A DNA stretch of 64,000 nt from Lates calcarifer (taxonomy: Eukaryota > Chordata > Actinopteri > Centropomidae), in the NCBI RefSeq assembly GCF_001640805.2, contig NC_066845.1:16060307-16124306 (forward strand). Reading direction: 5' to 3'. The notes beneath the pieces were generated by a model, which saw only the letters and a program-made list of their open reading frames with translations, ran no database searches and was not told the DNA's origin. This document shows, piece by piece, positions 13,327 to 25,985 of the stretch. Numbering within the stretch: position 1 is the first letter of the stretch; each line of letters begins with the position of its first letter. The position numbers and the translations under genes were made by a program.

Positions 13327-14479
13327 TTTTTTTTTTTCATTACACTTAATTTCTTACAATTTAATGACATATTCCAATAAATTTAACTCACTGTAAAGAA
13401 AAAAAGAAATGAAAGAGAGATAAAGATACTTCGGGTCAAGTGCTTTATTCAAACTCATAAACATATGGTAAATACTATAACATGTAACACCAAAGAGCTC
13501 CTTATCTACCCCATAAACTTTGCACTTTAACAGATTTGTAGCATCAGAGGGGAATACTGTGTCCCTGTAACCTCAGGCCATTAGTCCATTCAAACAGGAG
13601 TCCAAAATTTACTTTGGTTTGTTTTTCCCCTCAACCATAAAGCCAGGACATCGGCTGACGAAGCTACAAACAATCCACTGTAATATACAGCAGCTATGAT
13701 AAATTTAATGCTAATGATGCAACTTCAGTCTCAAGCAATTCTGGTTGAGCATTTTATTGTTGAGACACGCTTTTAAGGACCTCTGTCTTCCTAAATAATA
13801 TTCATATAAAATCAATGCGGTTAAAATGTTCAAGGAGGATTTTAGCACCATAAGGATGAATTAGACATTCAGAAACTCTATTAATTTCAGCAGTATGTGG
13901 CGTCATATTTAGATTTAATAGAAAGTTTTTAATGAAGCAGATTGGAAAAAGGGATCCTTGCCTCCATTACCGGATGATGGATAACTGAGAAAGGTTAGCA
14001 GCCACTCATTAACACTCTCTTAAATTACGAAAGTACCCCACCCCCCACCCCTCCACCTTTCATTTTTTCCTTAAATGAGATAAAATAATATTGAGAGGAT
14101 GAGCGCTGAATCAAGTCCAACCATAATTAAATACACTGATGGGGGTGAAAGTGTTCTCGAGCGCTGGTGGTGTTTGAAAATGTTGTTGGCGAGTTAAGAT
14201 CATGCGAGGCACTTACGTTTCGACCCGCACGGCTGTCTGTGGGAGTGTGATGGATAAGTGCAGATCTATGTGAGTGAAAAGAAATGTGCTAAAAAGTGTT
14301 TTTCTTCTAATTTCATTGCAACACAATAAGGCTGTGTAGACTTTGAGTCAGCTAATGGAGTCATCTGCTCCAAACTAATATAATATGCTGAAAAAGGATG
14401 AAGCTTAAATGTTTTCTATTTGTAAACCTTCTGAATATATATTTTGCATATGTTTTAACCTGTCATATTTATTCTCATG
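13327..14479. other. Intergenic DNA; possible enhancer-like part at 13900-14240
   Basis: No gene is seen. A C-rich run lies at 14038-14050. The stretch 13900-14240 is free of simple repeats and has the mixed composition typical of conserved noncoding DNA, but I have no alignment to support it. Confidence 0.45.
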
Positions 14480-15180
14480 GCAGGTTAAGAACTACAGAGA
14501 CAGAAACAGGAGAGAGGGGTAACAGAGCATCTGATAAAAATAGAGGTCATAAGGTATTCTTCATTTCGCTGAGTGCTACAGAATTGGAACCACTTGGGAT
14601 GTTGGTATATAGGACACCCGCTGCTAAAACACCGCCATGCAGCACCATGATTACGACTTGATCCGTCCTCCACTGAAAGCTCACGCTGGTGGAAATCAAG
14701 TACCCCGAGGCTTACAGCTCGCAGCCCAAGGCCTAAAAGGTAATAGCATGAAATATAGATACGGAGGTGACAGATGTTTACAGTGCGTCGCAAGATGGCA
14801 TTGAGACACAACGCAGTGGCTCCCTCCATTGGAGAGGAACCTGATGAGTGGTATAGTAAAGAGATGGAGTGATATAGGAGGTGCTCTGGCAGTGTTTGCA
14901 GGCAGATCATTAGGGCCCCTCTTTAACTCAACCCCCAGTGACAATCTATTGCTCTCCTCCCCTGTCAGCGAATCATTATGGTCTGATCATTAGTGACATC
15001 GCCACATGCCCATCACTCAGGCTGGTGCCATATTGGCAGATGAACAGCCTCTGCCCCAGGCCCACTAATCTAGAGTCTTCAGACAGGGAGGATGAAGGAA
15101 TGTTCACCAAGCATCAAAAATACTGGACTCACTCTTTCCATTCAGATCAAATACAGAGCTAGCTCAGCATCCGTGTTCAT
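14480..15180. promoter_or_regulatory. Candidate conserved noncoding element block upstream of pbx3
   Basis: About 700 bases of base-balanced, repeat-free sequence with little evidence of recent decay, about 16 kb before the pbx3 promoter. It contains repeated ATCATTA/TCATTAG words (14908-14914, and twice around 14975-14994), close to homeodomain cores. Open frames occur on both strands but match no known protein. Developmental regulator loci such as PBX genes are known for dense long-range enhancers, so an enhancer is the favoured reading. Conservation itself was not tested. Confidence 0.4.
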
Positions 15181-17605
15181 GGAGGGGAGCAATAATTGGA
15201 ATAAAAAATGAAATGCCCACAATTATTGTCTTGATTTTTTTTCTTTTTTGCTTCTCTTGTTAAGGAACATTGAGAACAAACCAGTTTTGCATTTTTCACA
15301 TCCTAGCATTTGTAGAATTCTTGTTTCCTCATTTACCTTTATTATCCTCCAAAGTTCATGTTCTTACTAGGTCAGATAAACTCTTCCAAGACAAAAACAG
15401 TTGACCCAGGTGTGTGCAAGTCATTACAAACTCAAGCTGTGCTGCCATACATTACTGAAACTTGCAGAAGTTTCCATAGAAACACTGAATTTTATGTTGA
15501 ATTTTAGAAATGAATGACAGGTGCAACTATAAAACACATTAGATCTAATTGTATTTTATTATGTATGTATTTAATACTGTCAGACAAAGTGGAATGAGAT
15601 GATTTGTCCAATCTCTTAAGGACAAAGCAGAAAAATGTATGTTCCAAGATCAAATATTTTAGCATTCACAGCAACTCTTTTGTCCCATAACTAAAGCTTG
15701 TACCAATTTGAGTGTTCATCACTAAATATTTGTATTGGCCAAAATCACATGGCAAGCTCAACGACACTGTTTATTCTAATCTGCATGACTGTTCTGAACT
15801 GTTGCTAGTATTCTCACTTTTTGGATAGTTTGAAGAGAATGTAGGCTTAATTTTTACATAAATACTCTGCATACATTTGACTGGTCAAATTCACACACCC
15901 AGAACAGATCAAGCTGATTTGAGAAGTGATAAGTCGAAGACATGTTTGAAGCAATGTTGTTAGCTTGACTTATGACACACACTGACCAGTGCACTGGACT
16001 AATAAACCCTCATTCAACGTGTTAATGCCACCCTACATAGTGTAACCACTGATTAATGTTTATCATATCACTCTTGTAGCTATTAATTCATTTTTTTAGA
16101 TTAAATGTTACAATTTATGACCAAAATAAAGACATATATTTTTTCCCTGACAAACACTTAATTTTATGAATTTGATGGTCGTCTGTAAGCAGGTACACTT
16201 GCACAGCTTTATTTATTTATGTATTTATATTTGGTTGCTTCTTTCTCCCATCGTTTCACATTTAACATTTGCTATAATAAATCTGTTACATGAGTAAAGG
16301 ACCATACCATGCATTACAGTTCAACATGTATACTATTACCAGCACAAAAGAGTGATTAGTTTTGAACATAATATGCATGTTATGATTGATTTCATGTGGA
16401 GGAACTGCAGAGATGTTCTCAGCTCTGTACTGTATGTTTTGAGACGATGATGCAATGAAAACAGAAACGCATGGCCTCTGCTCTGTGACCTGTGAATAAT
16501 TGATAAATCAATTTTCTTGACTAGAACACCAAATAATGAAGCAATGCAATTCTTATCAATTACATTTTTGTCTTAATTGTTGACTTCACTTAGCACGAAG
16601 CAGCACAGCGAAACACCATGCCATTTTTCAATTAAAAGGTCCAGATGTTTTTGGAGGCTTCAGTAGACACAGGCAGTTGTGAGAAATGCTTTATCTGCAT
16701 TGTAATAATCACTAGAACATCAGCTCCAGGCTGCATTTACATACTCATGTTTTATTCCAGCCCTCTTTCTAATGCACCGCTTAATTATACTGAGCGCAGA
16801 CAATGTCAGACCCCCATAGCCCCAAATTTATTATTGCACTGTGTGAAGCAGCAACCATCAAACCTAGCGCCCCTCATCAGAAAATACCACACTCATCACT
16901 GCTCTCACACTATGAAATACATATCACACTCTCAGTACTGAACAGATATCAAAACCTCTGATTCTCTGATCACTGTTTATTCCCATTTTCCTTCCCTTGG
17001 ATGGAAAAAGAGTCAGCAATACTTATTCACTTGTTTTATATTTGAAAATATAACATTATTTAATATGTACAGTATGAGCATTTCAATAATGTCAGAAATG
17101 TCTTTGTAAAGTCTCTGGTTAGGATGATTTCTTTTAATAAGACCTGCAAGATCACATGATTTATTGACATTTTGTCCCTTTAGATTCAAAAATGATCCCA
17201 GCATCAGAAATGTGCATTTAGGAACACAACAGAGACATTCTGTGGAGTAACATTTGACCCAAACATGAAAAATAAGAGATGTTTGATGACAGGGAGTGCA
17301 ACATGATCTCTGTCTAAAGATAACTGCATGTTCATTAATATCTATAGGATGTTACTGAGATGTGTTAACTGCACATGTTGTTTTTCATGAGAAATATTAC
17401 ATTGTTGTGAGAATCGTAATAAAAATTGGATCAAAGATTTATAACCCGGAGATTTGATTACTCTGAATGGCCAAATAGCAGCTATCATAAAGATAACTAC
17501 TGTCTTATTTGTTTCAATCATTTCCTTTCATGGAGACATTTCTGTCATGAGTGAACATGCATAGTAGTGGCATCACAAGTTCACATAGTTGTCATGTGTT
17601 ATGCG
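15181..17605. other. Intergenic DNA, no gene seen
   Basis: AT-rich sequence with no recognisable gene or repeat family. A repeat-free, base-balanced patch at 16440-16940 could be regulatory, but nothing specific can be shown. Confidence 0.55.
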
Positions 17606-17900
17606 CAGTGGTGAAGGTGTGTTCAGACTATTTACTTAAGTTAAAGTAGCAATCACACACTGTAAAGATACTCCATTACATGTATGTCCTGCATTGAAAA
17701 TGTTGTTAAAGTCTGCAAGTACTAATAATACAGAAGAATGGCCTCAGTGATTATTTTGTTTTTTAAATATATGTTACTGGATTATTATTATTGATGCATT
17801 AATATGTAAAATTGCAGTCATGAAAACTTTACACACTCATGGGTATTTTATAATAATGCATCATATTTCATAACTTCATCACATTCTTCTCAAATAAAGT
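17606..17900 (+). mobile_element. Degenerate teleost repeat, family C, 5' part
   Basis: It begins CAGTGGTGAAG, continues with TTTACTTAAG, GATACTCCATTACATG and TCCTGCATT, and later carries GGATTATTATTATTGATGCA and ATAATGCATCATATTT. This order matches a very abundant percomorph nonautonomous DNA repeat that I know from memory. Its reverse complement is visible at 27340-27657 in the same window. It is noncoding and diverged. Confidence 0.75.
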
Positions 17901-20339
17901 AAACTGAAATACACATTTGACATCTGGCAAGACCATAATTTTCACATTCCAGGGTTACCTGGATTCACCCTAAGTATACCACACAAATCAAACAGACTGA
18001 CTACATGTAAAAAAAAAAAGAAACAAAAAGACACAAAATTAAGCTTATCCATTTACAGTATAAGTGCATGCACTGAATTTCATGTAAAATGTGGATTCTT
18101 GGTTTGGGTTAATATGCAGGATGGCAACTCATATTTTAGGATTAAAACAGACATCCTAAGTGCACAGTACATAAAAAACACATCTTATAGCAACACAAGC
18201 CGACATCTCCAGTTTGGTAAGGTCACATGTTCCGTTACAGTGAGCAGAGAGTGAATCCCCCCCACCCACCCTGCACACCAATCCCTCTGAGAACAGCCGA
18301 GCATGGAAGAAATATTCTTATTTAGATGAGGGCTCTGCGAGGGGCACAGTATGGCATAACAGAAGAAGAATACAATGTACTGTGGCATGCATTGAGAGTG
18401 ACTCCAATACAGCCCCCTTTACAGAAGGCAATCAAATCTGGCAGTCATGTGTAAAGATACTTATCTGCCTGGAGAGGATTTCAACACCATATTTCGGGGA
18501 GAAATGGAAATCAATGCTGACAGCAGCTTGTCAGTGTTATATATTCAGAACATCTGATCTCAATAGAGAAACTTCCTTGAGAAAAAGGGGAATAACGAAG
18601 AGAGATTTGGTAGCAAAAGGTCAATCCTACATTGTGGATGAAGTTAAAACACAGAGCAAGATTTGCTCATGCTGGAAGTATTCTGTATCCTGATGAGGAT
18701 GGATTTTTTAAGAAAATACACATCTTACCTGCATGCTTTCACCCACTTCCCATTCCATACTGCCTCAGGCATGCTATTGCTTTTGTTTGAAATTTGGCAC
18801 ATTACACTGCTGCACAAATGAGATCTAACATATTTCGGAATTCATAAACAAATACCTCTCTTCTGATATGGTTTTTGAGATATGTTGTTGTACAGTATTC
18901 CCTTGACATGTCTATAAATTTAGTGTCAAAACTAACCACGGTGCTGCCTTCTGGGGACTGATGAAATATGACAGTACTCCAGCAAAGAGAGACTTTGGCA
19001 TGGACAAAGGCACTTTTATGAGCTGGTATTCCTGCAAATGTGGAATTATCACCCAACTGGCGAAACGACTTCACAATTCCAGCAAGCGGCGTTAATCAGA
19101 TTTCCCCACCAGAGCTGTAGTTCATTGTCATTGCTAATGGAGCCTCCTCTGCAGGTTGTTGCTCTTCACTAAATTAGTGTGAAGTCTTATCCCAAAAACA
19201 TTGACTAATACTGCACTTAATCTTAGAAACTCTCAACTCCCGTGAAAAATCTCATCTGGACTGACACTGATGCATCGGAGCGTTGCCCCGCATTGCATTC
19301 ATCATGTTCCTGACAAAATTAATCTTGATAGACTGAAACCAAATTACACCTGAGCTCACACCCATTGCTCACCACAAACACTGAATAAATATTTATCGAT
19401 GATATGTGTGATTTCTTCTGCATGTGTTGAAGTTTCACAACAAATTGAAGAATGAGAATTGCTGCTTGAATTCAGATTTTAAAAAAGCTGCTCTCATGTA
19501 AAATGTAGAACAGAGCGAACGGCAGTTGCTCAGGGTGGAAAACTTTAAAGTAACGGAAACAGTTAAAAACTCAAGTAAACCTCAAGTGCCTTGACCATCA
19601 CAGATGTTGGTCTTCTGAACTATTTCTATATGAGCTGACCTCTTAAGACAGTCTTTAAAGCATTTTATCTGTAACTTTTGCCTTATTGCTAAAAAAACAA
19701 AACAAAAAAAACAACCAAAAACAAAAAAAAAACAAACAAATAAAATCTACATGTACTGACATATCATAGATTAACTCACTGACAGTAACAACTTAGTTAA
19801 AGGATTTCTGTTTACTATCTGTCACTGTATAGAGCCATTAATTAACATTTTAATCAAGTAGCACTGGACATGATTATAGCCCACATATGGCAATACTTTC
19901 AAAATCTTTTCAATTAATACCTTCTACAAACCTCACACTTTTATTTGCAGGCTACTCTATGAATTAGTATTATTTTAAAGGATATGAAACAATCATCAGC
20001 GTTCCTGTTTGAATAGCTTCGTAAGCTATGCAAATTGTGTCTCTCCACTCTCCGTGCGAATGGGGTGAAAAACACCCATCTTTAGCCTTGCCAACCAAAA
20101 ACAGACATGCACAGCTCACATTATTTATCTTCCAAATGAACTCATTTTTCACTACTAATTAAAACATGTTGAGATGAGGAGGAACATGGAGGAAGGGAAG
20201 CATTTGTTTGAGAACTGCACAGTCATTCATTTAGACATGTATGTTTGGCTCCTGTTTAAAGAAACCAAAGTGATGTACGAACACAGAGCAAGTTGTTGTC
20301 ACTAATAGCAAGAGGGAGTCATTTGTATTGTTGCGATGA
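17901..20339. other. Intergenic DNA, no gene seen
   Basis: No gene is supported. An A-rich (AAAAC)-like tract lies at 19691-19745, and an octamer word ATGCAAAT at 20028-20035. The patch 19060-19390 is repeat-free and base-balanced and may be regulatory. Confidence 0.55.
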
Positions 20340-20619
20340 TGCTGACACACCGAACGGATTGACAGGCCTTAAAAATATTGGGAGGTTTGCCAACCTTTTC
20401 TGGCGCCATGCTTTAAAATAGATCATCCCGTCGCTTCTTTAATGTACCTTAATCTATTAGGTACACAGCAAACCAACAAGAATATTTTTAGATGATGGGT
20501 TTTATGGCTTTGTGTTTGTGATTAATTGAATAAAATGATGGCATTTCACAAATCATCCCTTTAATTAGTCTGTGAGCATCAGAGTGACGACACCGCCTCA
20601 GTCTGAAAACACAGAGACA
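20340..20619. promoter_or_regulatory. Candidate conserved noncoding element block
   Basis: A repeat-free stretch with homeodomain-like words: TGATTAATTGAA at about 20520 and CTTTAATTAG at about 20560. A GGATTGACAGG word (half of a Pbx-Meis site) sits at about 20357. It is inferred to be an enhancer because of this composition and its position in the pbx3 upstream desert; conservation was not tested. Confidence 0.38.
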
Positions 20620-20717
20620 GGGGCGGGGGTACCAGCCAGAGCTCCAGCAGGGGCTGGGGGCCATTGGAGGGCTTTGGTAAGGAGGGGGCAAGCGGGTGAA
20701 GGGGGGGGTGGGCTGGG
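20620..20717 (+). repeat. G-rich tract with G-quadruplex potential
   Basis: At least six runs of three or more G occur on the + strand within about 100 bases, including GGGGCGGGGG at the start, GGGGG before CCATTGG, and an eight-base G run at 20701-20708. Short loops between the runs satisfy the usual quadruplex pattern. It stands out from the AT-rich surroundings. Confidence 0.7.
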
Positions 20718-20719
20718 AA

Positions 20720-21169
20720 GCCAGCGCAGCCCCAGGCAGCTTTTGCTGCACACCCAGGTGCTGTTGTCAGCTGGAGTCCTGCCCCAGCTGCTCGCCAAAG
20801 ATTGATTTAATTATTTCCATTCCCTCTGTCCCTGTATTTCTTTAATTCTTTGTCTTCTCTACCTTGTTGCCTTTTGGCTTCTCTCTCAGTCTTGACTCCA
20901 TGATGATATGAAAAACTGGGTATTCTGTTGTCAAAACAATACATCCTATATATTTAATTCTATACATTTGGTTTCATACAAATATAAAGCTTCCCTCGCC
21001 TCAAATTTCAAAGCAGCACATAATGAATGTAAAATTGAAAAACACACTAGATAACTCGCTGAATTTTGACACTCATATCACTTAATCTACTTCCTTCCAT
21101 TTGGCTCATTTTCATACATAATGAGACAGATTCATTTTATAATTACAGATGTACTGTATTGTTACAGTC
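20720..21169. other. Intergenic DNA, nothing recognised
   Basis: Mixed pyrimidine-rich then AT-rich sequence with no gene or repeat family recognised. Confidence 0.6.
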
Positions 21170-21640
21170 CATAAGTGCTGAAGGAGATTTCGGCTCCATT
21201 CGCTGAGTTTGAGGTCGTAAGACTTGTGTTATCAATTCTCAATGATTTAAATTACTAAAGTTCTTTTTCTCTTATCTGATCTTTTAAAGGGCAATGAAAA
21301 GACCCATCTTTTCACTGAGACCTGTCCTCAATCACTGTTAATGTTAACTCCATGTACACATAAGAGGGCTGATAAAGAATCATTAGTCTCGTTAATGGAA
21401 TCACAGGTCCAATCCCTCCATCCTTTTCTATTGAAAAGCGCTCTTCATTTCAAAGTTGTTCTGCTTTATTAAAGCTCATTACCATTTCTCTTTTAATAAG
21501 CACTCTTTAAAGTCATTACCTGCAGTGGAGTTAAAGGCTCAGCTATTAAAAGGTTACTTTAATGTGAATAATGGCCTCCTGATATACTCAAGTTAATTAC
21601 TATTGGACACTGGTTCTAGTTTAATCTAATGCTTAAACCT
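21170..21640. promoter_or_regulatory. Candidate conserved noncoding element block
   Basis: About 470 bases without simple repeats. It is dense in homeodomain-type TTAAT/ATTAG words, for example TCATTAGTC and CGTTAATGG near 21385, TTTAATAAGC near 21493 and AGTTAATTAC near 21590. The repeated TTTTAAAG/TTTAAAGT and CATTACC words suggest clustered binding sites. This is a pattern-based enhancer call. Confidence 0.42.
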
Positions 21641-22344
21641 TAATGAAAGATATGTCACGGTACAATGAAATGGCAAAAAATTGTTCCCAATCAACAGAAC
21701 TATTTGTGCTATCTCTCCTCACACAGGCCACATTCCTCCATCTTCAGCTCTAAAGCAGCCTTCCAATACATTGAATTGCAATGGGCACTATTTTTTCAGA
21801 ATATCAATAGACACATGGTTAGCATGGTTAATTGCAACTGAAGCCGATCTTATTAATGTTGTCGTCATCAATCACTTTTTCTAACATTATGTTGCAGTCA
21901 GTTCCGTACTTTTATTCCTCAGGCAAAGATGTTATAATTTCTCATTTGAAAAGCAAACACAGTAGCCCTTGCTACTGTATAATGATGCTGCAGATGTTGC
22001 ATATGCTGTAGTCAAAGGCACAAAGTCACAGTGTGAGTTAGTTTATGTTAACTCCATAAGGCTTTTTTTTATCTGGACAGACACTTCTGTCATTTATCTA
22101 TTTATACAACTATCCTGCACCATCAACTCATATCTGCTCTAAATCACGATAAAACTTTTTAAGGCTATGTATAGTCATTCACAACACCTTTTTAAACCCA
22201 CTATAATCAATATTTCCATATTAACAATGAATGACATGACCACTTGAATGTGAAAGTTTTCCTCAGCTCTACAGAGCGTTTTGGAGCCTTTCAGCTATTT
22301 TTTTTTTTAAATATACGGATGCATAGTGTCATTTTCAGTTAAAG
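21641..22344. other. Intergenic DNA, nothing recognised
   Basis: AT-rich sequence with no supported gene; a T-run is at 22298-22307. Confidence 0.6.
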
Positions 22345-22610
22345 CAGGTGGCTGTTTTCACCTAAATGGCTCTAAAAACCCACTATAAATTACCTACCCA
22401 GCACCAAACTGCAAACTGCACATTAGTGACTAGCTAGGGAGCATGTATAGCTAAAGTGTCAAAAGTTAGTGGGGAGTAAAACAGAGCTGAGTAAATAGCT
22501 GACTTACATTCACCAGGTTGCTTGAAACACAACTCAAAATACATGCTAACGTTGATCTGTGTATGTTGGATTTACATAGTAGGAGATTGCTAACAACTTT
22601 CAACTTTATA
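22345..22610. mobile_element. Degenerate fish interspersed repeat, family B, copy 2
   Basis: It starts with AGGTGGCTGTTTTCACC, then has GGCTCTAAAAACCCACTATA, ACCTACCCAGCACC, GACTTACATTCACCAGGT and GTTGATCTGTGTATGTTGG. The same order of words is seen in the shorter copy at 7607-7790. The family matches a common teleost repeat that I know from memory. No coding capacity. Confidence 0.72.
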
Positions 22611-24974
22611 AGGTGGTGTGTCAGTGCTGTGTTAACTGCCCCCCAAGTGGCCACAACATTAGCTATTGTGGTTCTAAGGTCGGGACTAGATTGTGGTTAG
22701 ATCTTGATAAAAATATTTTTACCATCAGCAGTGACTTGAAGCACAAGACACAATGCATTACTTTTTAACAACCTTCTCCTGCACTTCCCCATGACCTCTG
22801 TGCAGTACAGGAACATATTTCGTTCATTGGAAAAAAGGTCCTCATTGAACATAATTCTGACAGCAATTATGTTACTGGGATTGTAAATTAGTGGTATAAT
22901 ACATATGTAATTTCTGAGGGACAGGGTTGCATTCAAGGTGACAAATTAGTGCAGAAATAAAGGCTTCCTGAGCTCACCAAATGTGTGCACATATTTGTAA
23001 GAAAAACAGTCAAAACCCAGAGTGTGCATCTCAAATTATTCACCACTCAGAATTCACTATAATATTTGCTCTGTAATATGACACTTTTGAACTGTGTGTT
23101 ATCTCCCTCTTTGAGAGCACAGGGTCAGATGATGAAAGCTGACCTCTTTGTTTCAGACAGTTTTAATTCACATGTGAAAAGCCTAATTGCGGTGATCTGC
23201 ACAGAAGGCCAGAGGTAAAGGCTCCTGAGAAGCATTAACCTTGAGATCTTGCAGTGCAGTACACTTTACAGAGAAATGCAACTTGGGAAGAAAATCAAGT
23301 TAAAATGTTGATACAAATTTTTTTACCAAACACAAGCAGTCGGTGTGTTTCTGGTGCAAATTCCCCACATACCTCATGATGCCATGAAAACAAAAACCCT
23401 ACCACCTATCTTGTCTCACCAATCTTTCACAGCCTCTCTGAGGAACTGACATACATATACACAGTAATTACTGAATTTCAAGATGCTCTTGCTGACACAC
23501 TGAAAACTTCTCAAATCAGCAATTTTCTCTAATTCGCATATCATCACAAGAAAAATAATTATAGCCACGATGATATCACCAGTTAACAAATTACAGTTAG
23601 TCTTAATTGCTAAAGAGAAGATTCCCTTAATGTTTAAGATAGAGAAAAGAAAGCATCAATCTAAAGCTCCATTTTTATTTTTCCAGCAGTGAAATATGTG
23701 TCGTATTCATGCACAGAATTAATGTGCACCAAATGCACCACATTAGCATTTTCCTGTGATACGTTTCCCTCTCTCTTAAGGTCATGTGGCTTTAACGGGA
23801 GGCTTAAGTAAGACTCATGTGCATGCATATGACCCATTTCATAAATCCCGTCGCCTCCTCAGTGAGATAGTGGATACTAAATGTCACAAACCAGCGGGTC
23901 ATCTAATCCCTTTTCCTCAACAAACCACATTAAAACAATTATAAGGAATGAGCGGCGGTTGTGTTGGAGGGCTTCACTGTGCTAAAATACTCTGATGACA
24001 ACAAACATTTTCCATCATGTCAACAACAAACGGTGCACTCATGAATAGGTTTGTTGAGATGTGGTGGACAGATGTTGTTATAGTCATTGGTCTCCACGCT
24101 TGACAGATTATTTGCAGAACTTCAATGTATCTTTGAAGCCCAGGGGTCGCCCACTGCCAGCCAAACAGGAGTGGCACTGTCAGAAAAAGGATGGACAGGA
24201 GACTTCAAGCAAAGAACGGCATGATGAAAAGACACAACATTATTTCTTGATCAAGAGCATGAGGCTTCTGCTGAGTGTTGGCTTTTAAGATCAAATATTT
24301 CAGTTGAAAATTGGCTGTAGCACTGGCTGTATGGTGGTGTACTTCATAAATATTGTACTGTATGTAACACATGAATGTCTTGCTAACAAGACAAACGGGA
24401 CACAGACAGACACGTTCACCTGGAGATGTTTGAAGAAAGCTTCATAGAGACTAAAAATAAAGAATTTTGCTTTTAGCATTTATTAAAATGCTCCTGATTA
24501 CACAAAACAAAGTGACTGCTGAGATGCATGTGAGCTTTCCCTTTCTTTTCTTTTTCTTTTCATTTTGCTTATCTTTGAGCTGTCCATACAGGACACTTAA
24601 GAGAAACCAAGACAGCTATTGGTGAATACGGTTCACATTCACACCACTGCTTGTCACCACTCCAACATTAATGCGCTCACTGTTGAGTTGTAAGGTACAA
24701 TAGGATCATTTTCCATCTAGCATGTTTTTTGTTGGTAATAAAGGGTGACATGTGTTTGGAAGGGGGAAAAACAACTGTCTTAGCTGCTGACATATGTGTC
24801 AGCATGTCAAAATTTATTACACTTATTACAGTAAACAAAATTTCAGCTCATATTATTGGAGTTTCTACTCAAGAATCTGGAAGTTGTAAAAAAAAAAAAA
24901 GGAGTTTATTCAAAGCTAGTTCATAATCAGTGGATTGTATATTTATGCAGTGGAAATGTGTGCAAAAGAAAAAA
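22611..24974. other. Intergenic DNA, no gene seen
   Basis: No gene or RNA is recognisable. The patch 23740-24200 is repeat-free and base-balanced and could be regulatory. An A-run lies at 24888-24900. Confidence 0.55.
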
Positions 24975-25250
24975 GTTGTTTGACATTTTTGGATATACAC
25001 TTGCTTGCATTCTCACAGAGAGTTAAATGGGAAGAATGATAGCATTCATGCATCTATATGGTCAAAATTAAGCTAAAGGTTAACAGCCCATTAGCTTAAC
25101 TTAGCACAAAGACTCCAAACAGGGGTCGACAGCTAGCCTGACTCTGTACTTAGGTAATAATAATCTCCTTCCAGCACCTCTGTGTTCAGTATCCTTACAT
25201 AAACCAAAACGATGTGTTTCTCTCTGTTTTCAATCTTTGTGCTACACTGT
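24975..25250 (+). mobile_element. Degenerate teleost repeat, family D
   Basis: Ordered words TTTGACATTTTTGGATATAC, CAGAGAGTTAAATGGGAAGA, TTAGCTTAACTTAGCACAAA, GACTCCAAACAGGGG and ACAGCTAGCCTGACTCTGT match a very common percomorph interspersed repeat that I know from memory. The class is uncertain. It is diverged and noncoding. Confidence 0.75.
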
Positions 25251-25579
25251 TGTAAGCTAACATCATATTTACTGTAGAGAAATAAGAGTAGTATAAATCA
25301 TCTCATCTAATTCTATAATGATTTGCCAAAATATCAAACTTTGGACATCTTCACTGATGAATATATTTTCAGAATTTACATGCAAAATATGAACTGTGGG
25401 ACTTTTTGTTGTTGCTTCCATTTTTATCCAAATGTGATATTTGTTTGTTTACACACCGCTATTCTTTATGCACCAAAGACCATTTTAGATAAGACAAGCT
25501 ATTTCTGAACAATAAACTGATACTGCTTTACTACAGTCTTTCCCTCAATTGAGAAAGAAGACAGTAGCACTGTACCCCT

Positions 25580-25985
25580 ATAAGAGCCCCATAAAAATAA
25601 TGAAACTCTGGCTCTAGCTGCTCTCCCTGCTTTCCAGCAACACTACATTTGAACTGTATGTCGACAAAGCAACAAAGTCATCACTATCTACAGCGCGAGC
25701 TTGCATTATGCTGATGAATGGAGAGCCCTGCCAGATTACTTGATTTGATAAGCAGTACAACCCATCGGTAACATAATACATCACAAATTGTTTTGTCAAC
25801 AATTTATGATACCATTTATCAAATGACCATCGCAGTGGGCTGAGTTATGGTGTCATAGCTGGCATAATGTCAATACTCAAGCTGAGTTGAGGGCAGTCTG
25901 GCCACAGTGATTTAGATGCGCTACACTCTGACCTCTTCGGAGATTTTCTCTTCATTACCAGACAAATTGATGTTGAAGCAAGAAA
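25580..25985. promoter_or_regulatory. Candidate conserved noncoding element block
   Basis: About 400 bases of repeat-free, base-balanced sequence. It contains a paired motif around 25785-25805 (ATTGTTTTGTCAACAAT, a near-palindrome) and TGATTTGATAAG. The developmental-gene desert context favours an enhancer; no alignment was available. Confidence 0.38.
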
